Shown here piece after piece: positions 56,503-64,000 of a stretch of 64,000 bases of DNA. Both the position numbers and the translations under genes were made by a program. Each line of letters starts with the position of its first letter. The first letter of the stretch is position 1. Below the pieces are notes generated by a model. The model worked only from the letters and a program-made list of their open reading frames with translations, had not been told where the DNA came from and ran no database searches. Source of the DNA: Neoceratodus forsteri (taxonomy: Eukaryota; Chordata; Ceratodontiformes; Ceratodontidae); contig JADMNL010000028.1 of NCBI GenBank assembly GCA_016271365.2, positions 55,818,001 through 55,882,000 on the forward strand, given 5' to 3'.

Positions 56503-57284
56503 TGTCACAAATGCAGTCAGCAGGTCAGGCCCTCTGCTCCCACAGTGCCAACCTTCAAGCACAATACAGTGAACAGGTAACAGACAGGGTAATCCTCCTG
56601 TCTGCTTTTGGGTCCGAATCACCTTTAGTCTCAAGTCCTGGGAGGATTCAAACTGTGAACCTTATGATAGTGTACCCAATGTACAAGTTGAGATATGTAC
56701 CCTCCTCGGGGATTGCAGTACAATCTTTTCCCAGGGGCACCAAGCCAGGCTTCCAAGATGAACCCTTAAAACTCTATAAGAGATCTTAGGTATATTTTTA
56801 CCTTTTCCCAGTTTAGTAACATCATTAAGCCCTTCAAAGCAGGTGTCAGACTTAACCACATACACATCACATGCAAAAAGAACTTGGAAGACACACCCAG
56901 GCAGTATCTTGAAAAAGTATTGTTTACTAAAAGATGCTAAAAATATGAAACATTTAAACAAAGAACAATATATCAAAGAGTTCACAATCACATAAAAGAA
57001 CAAGGGAAGATTACAAAACAAAACTCCTACCACAATACATTTAGATTTTGCTATCTAAGTTATTATCTCTGGAAGGGGTTTAAAGTTAGATCAGAGAGCT
57101 GTGTCTCTCTGAGTCCCAAAATGATATATCAACATATCAGGCACAAGTATCAGTTTAAACTGTGTGTGCTCCACACCCTATGTGAGTCATCTAGCTCCAC
57201 CTTTTAGAATATAAAATTACAAAAATGATTTTCCATCAGGAGATATTTTAAATAAGATGCCATCAGAATAAAAACTATATTTCA
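56503..57284 (-). repeat. Gypsy 5' LTR (right side)
   Basis: TGTCACAAATG to ATATTTCA on plus. Nearly identical to 583-1372, with several single-base deletions in homopolymers here (for example 57047, 57076, 57176). The foldback element starts at the next base. Confidence 0.85.
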
Positions 57285-58315
57285 CGGCCCAGATATTCAA
57301 ACTGCGCCAGGCTGAAGCTTGGCGCACACAACTTGGCGTGCGAGGGTGTGGACTGGGCAATATTCAACGGAGCTGCACCATGGCACAGCATTTGGAATAT
57401 TGCACCCTGTTACCTGCAGTGTGCATGGTACAGTGGCACTGCGCCAGCGCAAGTGGCCAGAGTGGAGCATGGGGATGCGCTAGCGCAAGTTCCATTGTGC
57501 CATGTACAGCAATCGCGATATTCAAAACTTGACATGCAAATGGGGCCATAATGTATGCAAGGTGCAAATGGGGTCATTTGCATGTCATTATGGCCCCATT
57601 TGCAAGCAGGTGCGCCGATCCTTGATGACTTGTGCCTGGCACCCTGCCAAGCAGCAGCCGTCGGGGACTGACGCCCCCTGTAGCCGGTAATGTGCTCCAC
57701 AGCCCGATCGCGGGCTGAAGTAAAATATAGTACACTCCAATGTCCCTGGTGGTCCAGTGGACTGCTATCTGCCTGATCGCGGGCATTAGTAATAAATAAA
57801 TATCCCCAAACTCCCTGGTGGTCCAGTGGACTGCTGTGTGCCCGATCACAGGCATTAGTAATAAATAAATATCCCCAAACTCCCTAGTGGTCCAGTGGAC
57901 CGTTGTGTGTCTGATCGTGGACATTAGTAATAAATAAATATCCACAAACTCCCTGGTGGTCCAGTGGACTGCTGTGTGGACCGCCAGTGCCCGATCATGG
58001 GCATTAGTAATAAATGTCCCCAAACTCCCTGGTGATCCAGTGGACAGCTGTGTGCCTGATCGCAGGCATTAGTAATAAAAATAAAAATATGTCCAATATC
58101 CCTGGTGGTCTAGAGGTACCCCCCTCCCCACTCGCCACTGAGCCCCACTGCCCTTCTCCCCTCTGGTCAGCCAGCCAGCAGCAGCACCCCACCAGCCTGC
58201 CACCCCACCACCCACCGACTGACACTGATGGTAGGGCTGTACGCCCATTGATCCACAGCCGCCAGCCAACGGGTGCAGCCTATACCGCACTACACCCTGG
58301 ATCCCTGAATGAGCT
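57285..58315. mobile_element. Foldback DNA element, left arm (right copy)
   Basis: Starts CGGCCCAGATATTCAAAC as at 1373. The 69 bp array spans about 57742-58115. The inner part ends near CAGCCTATACCGC (58280). Confidence 0.7.
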
Positions 58316-58573
58316 CATAAAGGAAGAGCAATGAATAACTTAAATTCTGGAATGGAGGTGGGGGAAGGTTACCTACTGAACCTCTCTTGAAGATCTACTG
58401 TTATGGTGAGTTCTTACGTAGCTGTACTATCTTACTTCAAGAGAGCTCTTGCAGTGAGTAATCCTATGAGGACCGAGTCCCAAGCAGTGTGAATCAGAAG
58501 AAGCTGAAACACAGGAAGCAGGAAGAGGTAGGCTAAAGACAGAGAAATCAGGACAGGAGACCCTGAAGCACAG

Positions 58574-59500
58574 CTAAGCCAAAACCTGACCTGCGTGTAG
58601 AAACAAGGTCCAGACTGTACTGCTTTGTGAAAGTGTGGACTGAACTCTAGGTAGCCACAGAACAAATGTCAGTGACTGACACATTCCTGAAACAAGCAAT
58701 AGAGGCAGCCATACTCCTAGAAGAAGACCCCTAAACCTCCACCGGGAGGGTTTTCCCATACTTCTGGTAACAGAAAATGATGCAGCTTGCCAACCATTTT
58801 GACAAGCATTGTTTGGAAATTTCTGCCCCTTCTCTCTTGGGTGCAAAAGAAATGAAAAGCTGATCCGTTTTCCAGAAAGACTTTGTCCTGTTAGTGTAAT
58901 AATGCAAGATTCTACAAACAACTAAGGTATGAAGAATTGCTTCTCCTCAATTAGAATGTGTGGGGTAATACACCGGAAGTTGAATGAACTGGTTTAATGT
59001 AAACTTGTAAACCACTTTAGGTAAGAACTTAGGGTTGGTATGAAGAGTCACCGCTCTCCATGAAAAATCAGATAAGGCTCCTTACAAATCGGGGCCTGAA
59101 GCTCGGAAATCCTTAGATCTGAAGTAACTGCCACTATGAAAATCACTTTCCAGGATAAATAAAGCATGTCACAGGAACCAGCCAGTTCAAAAGGAGGCAG
59201 AGTCAACTTTTCTAAAACAAAATTAAGATCTCAAGGTGGTGCTGGACTGTGCACTGAGGGATTTGAGATGCAGGATCCCTTTCAGAAAGGTTTTGGAAAC
59301 TTCCACTTGAGCTACTGTCCTACCATCTGCTAGGGTATGGTAGGCAGAAACAACAACAAATGGACCTTCAATGATGAGTAACTCAGGCATTCCTCACAGA
59401 GGTGCAGGAGATACTCCATGATGAATGGAAGGGGACATGAAAAGTGTCCTAACCTTCGAAGTGGCCCAAATGGAAAAACGCTTCCATTTCAGGGTGAGGA
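58574..59500 (-). pseudogene. DIRS-like tyrosine recombinase (right copy, broken)
   Basis: Homologue of 2672-3600. The catalytic segment around 59150-59080, equivalent to ITSARHISELQ in the 22 kb element, is present, but a one-base loss near 59052 disrupts the long open frame seen at 2829-3305. The C-terminal block is open as 58921-58574 in an off frame. Confidence 0.6.
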
Positions 59501-60035
59501 CTTGTGCAACCCTAGGGGATTCTCCAAAGTATGAAGTGGCTATGTCCTGAGGTGCCACATGAAGGTGAATGGATTTCAGCCCTGGATGGACCATTGTGCC
59601 CTCCTCCTGAGTCAGGAGATCATTTCAGAGGGGCAGGGAAAGCATAGGCTCAACTGTTAGCTGCTGAAGGAGTGGAAACCAAACTTGGTGGGGCCAAAAA
59701 GGGACAATCGGAACCATGTGGGCCCCTTCCTCCTGAAGCTTGAGCAGCACCCTCTGCAGAACTGGAAAGGTAGGGAAGGCATACAAAACCTCCATGTCCA
59801 GCAAAGAGATAGTGCTTCTCATCAAAAAGCACCATGTCCTGGAGTGACCAAGTTAAGCTTGGATAGTTTTGCATTGTATGGGAAGGTGAACAGATCCAGC
59901 TCTGGCCGACCCCACAGGTCTAAAATGTGGTTGACCACCTCTTGCCTGAGCTCCCACTCATGGGCTCTGACTCTGGTGCAGCTGGGGCTCTCTACTAGGG
60001 TGTTTTGTATGCCTGTGAACAGCTGTGAGGCAAAT

Positions 60036-60341
60036 TCAGTGCAGAACAGACCAGTTCCACATCCGCATCGTCTCCCTGCATGGGGGATATAAGCGGATGC
60101 CTTCTTGCTTATTGAGATACCAGACTACATACATGTTGTCTGATTGGACTAACAGTGTGCCCTGGTAAAGCATGTGCTGGGAGGCCTGAAGTGTGTACAG
60201 CACTGCTCTCATCTCCAACACATTTATGTGTAGATAGCGCTCCACTTGGGACCACATGCATTGGGTTTTGTGGTTCCCCAGGTGAGCGCCCCAGCCCAGC
60301 CATGATAAGTGTGATATCAGAGTCTGGGGGAAGGAGGGCAA
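60036..60341 (-). pseudogene. DIRS RNase H (right copy)
   Basis: LEMRAVLYTLQASQHMLYQG and LVQSDNMYVVWYLNKQEG are preserved in one frame of 101 codons. Here the EMRA(V/L) glutamate block is clearer than in the left copy. Confidence 0.7.
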
Positions 60342-61333
60342 TGAAAAGGGACCACCTTAGTGAGATTGTAAAGGTCCTGCCACCACAAGAGATTCCTCTG
60401 CATCAAAATAGAGACCATGACCACATGGTCCAGGTCATCCACCTCTGATCCCACTGTGTCCTGAATGTCCACTATGAAATATGCATGTGGAGTCTTGCTA
60501 AAAGCACAGCGGGGATGGCTTTTGCCATCAAGCCAAGTCCAGCAGCCAAAGGATTGACCTGGCTGAGACATTCCTACTGGAGGCCACCAGACAGGTCTGC
60601 CTCTGCAAGGTTTCCGCCCTGTCTAGAGGGAGGAAAGCAACACCCCATACTGTATCTATCACGGCTCCAATAAATTGCAAGCTGGGATTCTGGGAAATTC
60701 ACAGTGACCCCAACTTGCATAAAGAGATCCAGGGTAGCTGAGTAGGAGAGTAAGAGAGTTCCAGCTGCTCTCTCGATGTGGCTGACAGAAGTCAGTCATC
60801 AAGGTAGGGGAACACACAGTGGTCCTGACACCTCAGGGCAACTGCCACTACCACCAGGCACTTGGTGAAATCCCAGGGTGCTAAGAATAGGCCACAGGGG
60901 AGAACCTTGAATTGGTAATGTTCCCTCTGGATGGTGAACCGGAGGTAGTGACGATGGGCCTGAAAAATTGGAATGTGCGAGTAGGCATCCTGCATATCCA
61001 GAGCATAGAGTCACTGTTCCTTGTGCTGGAGGGGCAGCAGATCTGGGAGGGTCAGCATTTGAAACTGTTTGTACTCTACATACAGGTTTAGATCACTGAG
61101 GTCATGAATGGTATGCAGATCTCCCATCTTCTTGGGGACCAGGAAGAAGTGGGAGTAATACCCTTCCCTTCCTGGTGAAATGGAACAGCCTTTATTGCCT
61201 CTTTTTGTACCAGCCTGGATTTCCTCTCAGAGAAGAGGGATGTGTGCCTTTTGGTCGTATGACTGCACTGAACTCCAGAGTATGGCCTTGCTTTACTAGC
61301 TGATGGACCCACAGATTGACTGTCACTGCCCAC
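60317..61333 (-). pseudogene. DIRS reverse transcriptase (right copy)
   Basis: MQDAYSHIPIFQAHRHYLRF, FKVLPCGLFLAPWDFTKCLV and VFPYLDD lie in 60995-60792. The fingers block is in another frame (61333-61088) and the thumb block CAFSKTPHAYFIVDIQD in 60571-60317. Inactive. Confidence 0.75.
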
Positions 61334-63210
61334 AACCCTGGCAACTGACAGGTGAATCTTCTGCCCATTGGCTCCTCCAATGTATCATGAGGAAGGAGGA
61401 CAGACTGCGAGTCAAGCAAGGGAGGGAGCGTTGGGGAGAGCTGCTCCTGAAGCTCTCTGGGCTTTTGCTAGAGGGGTAGCTGCGGCCGATTGCATCTGAC
61501 GTTCGGTCTGATGTCTGGCCATAAGCTGCTGTTTCATCTGTCTTTTCCACTCATGATGAAAGGGCTTCCTCACCTGGAACTTGGGCCGGTACATGGTGTG
61601 CACTGACCTAAGAGCCTTGCTCATGTCTTGCAGGCTTCTAATGATGTCTTGTGCAAAACCTCCAAACAGGACAGAGCCTCTAAAGGGGGCATCCTGGATG
61701 GGTGTCTGGACATCTTGAGTCAGACCTGACACCCTCAACCATGAGAACCATCAGCTGCCATGGCAGCCCCCTTGCCAAGGGGTCTACTGCATCATCTGTG
61801 GCACTGAGGGAGTGCCTGCAAGCCACGTTGATGGATCAGCTTAAGTCCACTAGGATGGACTTCATTTCTGAGTCTGGAAGAGCCTCTATGGCCGGTTCCA
61901 GCTGGGCAAACAGCGATTTCTGATAGACCAACACGTGGCCTACATAGTTTAGTGCGCCCCCATGGCCAATGTGGAAGAGAAGTAAAATTTTCTTCTAAAT
62001 TGATCCAGCTGCCTTGACTCCTTGTCAGGAGATACTCATGTGCCACGGCTCGGAGGACTGGTCATGGGCTGCCACAGTAATTACCAAGTCAGCCTTGGGG
62101 TGGGTGCTGAGGTGGTCCTTCCCCGCTGGTGTTCAATAAGTGTGGTCCACCTTCTTGGCTACCACCAGAATTGAGGAGGGCATCGTTAATATACGAACAT
62201 ACGAAGAAGCCAGCAGAAGAAGGCCATTTGGTCTATCAAGTCTGCTCGTATTGCAGGATCCACAGCTTGTGCAAGGTCCTCATGTGGCTCCAGCCAGGAG
62301 GGGAGTTAGTACAGGGGATGCCTCCTGCATACCCAGGTGTACCGCCAGTCTTTGATGTTTTGGATCCTGGGCATCCCTCTTCCATTCATAGACTTCTGCA
62401 ATTTTTGCGGAGCAGATCTGTGAATGAAAGGTCTTCGGGGGCTCCTTTGACTGAGGTTCCCCAATGGGCGAAGTTTCAAAACCTGACACTACCTATGAGG
62501 AGGAGACAGAGTCAGATCCTAGTCCAAAACTGAGGATGGGTATCAGGGCAAGCTGGATCCCAAGATCCTGGATGAAGCTTCTCTAGCAACTGGCCTGACG
62601 TTGGCTCCTTCGGCTGGGCTGGCATTGGGGGGGATGCTGTGGTGCCGGTACTGCCCTAACCTGTTGCACTCCCAGACTCCTGGGGGCCTCTCTACAAGAC
62701 TGATAGCTGTCCAGCTCTGAAATGAACTGGGCTTTGGTTTTGGACAACTAGGACTGGTTAATGACTCTGAAGACTGTTGGGGCCTGAGGAGGAGGCTGAA
62801 AAGGGAACAGGAGCTGGCAGGGCAGTGTGTAGCCTGAGGCAAAGCCCAGCACTGGGAAACATGGCATGTGATAGTGAGACATTGGGTATCCCAACAAAGA
62901 GTAGGCAGGCGCATACCCTGGCGTATGAAACCCTGATGGGTTATATGTTTGAATATGGGGCATCGGGTAATCCAGTGGCGGGAATTCTGATGGAGGACCC
63001 GATGGAGAGTACACCAGTGAAAGACCCAATGAGGGTAGCCCAGCAGATGGTACCAGAGACCCTGATGGAAGACTCTGCAGAGCTCCGAACCTTGAGCCTG
63101 AGGCGCCCCGGAAGAACCGGGACTAACGTCGGACCTGCTGGCGGCAAACTTGCTGTCAGTAGGGAAGTCTCTGATGGGGGAGCAGGTGGCTGGGATCTGC
63201 TGTGGACCAT
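61323..63210 (-). pseudogene. DIRS gag (right copy)
   Basis: Homologue of 5418-7326, with the same stop between the Pro/Tyr-rich part and the SKTKAQF-type part (near 62747). The C-terminal block 61738-61412 is open and nearly identical to 5833-5507. Confidence 0.6.
62195..62270 (-). mobile_element. CR1 3' tail in DIRS gag (right copy)
   Basis: Same insertion at the same position as 6275-6350, so it was present before the duplication. Confidence 0.65.
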
Positions 63211-63867
63211 TGGGCGTACAGTCGTTCTGTACGCTGTCAGTCGGTGGGCGGCTGGGCAGCTTGCAGATGGGAAGCTGTCGCCCGCCGCTGATGGGGGGGT
63301 GGCGGGACTGAGTCAGTGGGTGGGGAGTGGGGTACCGCTGGACCAACAAGGAGTTTTAAATTTACAAAGTCTGCAATCGGGCTTGGGAGCAGGTCCACTG
63401 GACCACCAGGGATAAGATTATTATTGCAAAGCCCACGATCGGGCTGGGGGGCAGGTCCACTGGACCACCAGGGAGTTTCTTCATACTGGAGCCCACGAGC
63501 GGCGGGGGCACGACAATGACGGACTGTGGCTCTGGGGTGGGTGGCCACCCACAGCTGGCGGCTGCCATGTTGCACCCTGCAATATGGCAGCTCACCTGTG
63601 GGTGGCCAGGCTTTGCTCCTTTTTTGTCAGTGGATCTTGCGCCCCGGCGACGCAAGGTGGGTGTGTGCATGCATATGTGCCATACATCCCGGGCTGAATA
63701 TCGGGATGTGCCGAATATGCATAGGCAGCCCCCTGCACTTACGCCACATACATTACTGGTGCACCCTGGCGCATCGGGATTTGCGCAGTGCAACATCCCC
63801 TTTAGAATATCTCACCAGGGCACGTCGGTTGGTTGCGCATGGCGCAACACTTTGAATATCCCCGCCA
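63196..63867. mobile_element. Foldback DNA element, right arm (right copy)
   Basis: Copy of 7295-7970 with GTCCACTGGACCACCAGGG units near 63391 and 63449, a GCCCACGATCGGGC palindrome at 63431 and the terminal segment TTTGAATATCCCCGCC. Confidence 0.7.
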
Positions 63868-64000
63868 TGATAGATATTTGCTAATTTCTTACACTATATA
63901 ATAAGAAGATAACTTGTCGTATCGTAATGTAAGAAGGTTTTTCCATAAGAATTGTAATGATCATTATTTTGTATATTTTAAGTTTCTGTAGTTTAGTGGC
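63868..64000. other. Shared flank beyond foldback element
   Basis: Matches 7971-8105. The match is still running at the window end. Confidence 0.8.

Larger units (their letters stand above)
48031..57284 (-). mobile_element. Gmr1-like Gypsy LTR retrotransposon with nested LINE
   Basis: LTRs at 48031-48815 and 56503-57284 flank a minus-strand interior. The order is gag (SAP-like N-terminus, capsid, zinc knuckle), protease, integrase (HHCC, core, C-terminal module), linker, RT, RNase H. The integrase lies upstream of the RT, unlike normal Gypsy elements and like the described Gmr1-like group. A plus-strand LINE of about 2.5 kb is inserted between integrase and RT. Without it the element is about 6.75 kb. 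All genes are broken. The LTRs differ from each other more than the right LTR differs from the one at 583-1372. Confidence 0.85.
58369..63195 (-). mobile_element. DIRS-like retroelement (right copy)
   Basis: Copy of 2456-7294 with the same domain order: gag (63195-61323), RT (61333-60317), RNase H (60341-60036), recombinase (about 59500-58574) and terminal hairpin (58369-58463, with several bases lost in the left arm). Extra frame breaks relative to the left copy: the RT is split near 61080-61020 and the recombinase is more disrupted. It contains the same CR1 tail. Confidence 0.75.
55916..64000. repeat. Right copy of 8.1 kb long-range direct repeat
   Basis: Same order and orientation as 1-8105, running to the window end. 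Differences are mostly one- to few-base indels plus scattered substitutions. A few small replaced patches occur, for instance 57311-57345 against 1393-1430. Confidence 0.9.

Noticed and set aside
62543..63349. 268-codon minus-strand open frame over the DIRS gag
   Set aside because: It is in a different frame from the Pro/Tyr-rich gag block and has a composition expected of an off-frame reading.

Overview
The window looks like intergenic and intronic DNA from a large, retrotransposon-rich genome of a non-mammalian vertebrate. The evidence is the element mix: CR1 and L2/Rex-like LINEs, an L1/Tx1-type ORF1 remnant, tyrosine-recombinase (DIRS-like) retroelements, a Gypsy LTR retrotransposon, foldback DNA elements and a tRNA-like SINE remnant. 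A caecilian-type amphibian is my best guess; lungfish, coelacanth or reptile cannot be excluded. There is no bacterial-style gene organisation, no CRISPR array, no rRNA and no intact tRNA gene. Nearly every coding stretch is a decayed transposon gene.

The only host-gene signal is three short plus-strand exon candidates at 25453-25605, 34502-34610 and 44677-44760. They have good splice borders. The first two encode coiled-coil-like peptides. I do not recognise the protein. Its introns would be about 9-10 kb each and filled with mobile elements.

Layout. 1-1372: 5' part of a minus-strand Gypsy element (gag start plus LTR). 1373-7970: a foldback DNA element whose roughly 0.7-1 kb arms enclose a minus-strand DIRS-like retroelement (gag, RT, RNase H, tyrosine recombinase). 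8200-13030: hairpin elements and a first copy of a family carrying a tandem array of about 296 bp units. 13.5-14.7 kb: L1/Tx1 ORF1 remnant. 15-16.5 kb: possible LTR. 17.5-19.7 kb: second array-family copy, inverted. 20.3-24.1 kb: nested block with a second DIRS-like subfamily joined to a foldback arm. 24.5-31.1 kb: LINE fragments. 31.1-32.85 kb: third array-family copy. 35.4-36.5, 39.4-39.6 and 41.6-43.8 kb: LINE fragments. 48031-57284: a Gypsy element, LTR to LTR, interrupted by a LINE at about 50.56-53.06 kb. 57285-64000: a second copy of the foldback/DIRS block.

Three things stand out. First, bases 1-8105 and 55916-64000 are the same 8.1 kb sequence about 55.9 kb apart, crossing several element borders, so this is a tandem segmental duplication or an assembly duplication rather than two transpositions. 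Second, the Gypsy element carries its pol domains as protease, integrase, RT, RNase H. That copia-like order is known from Gmr1-like elements, the group from which the vertebrate SCAN domain is thought to derive. Third, DIRS-like elements sit inside or against the arms of the same foldback DNA transposon family at independent loci.
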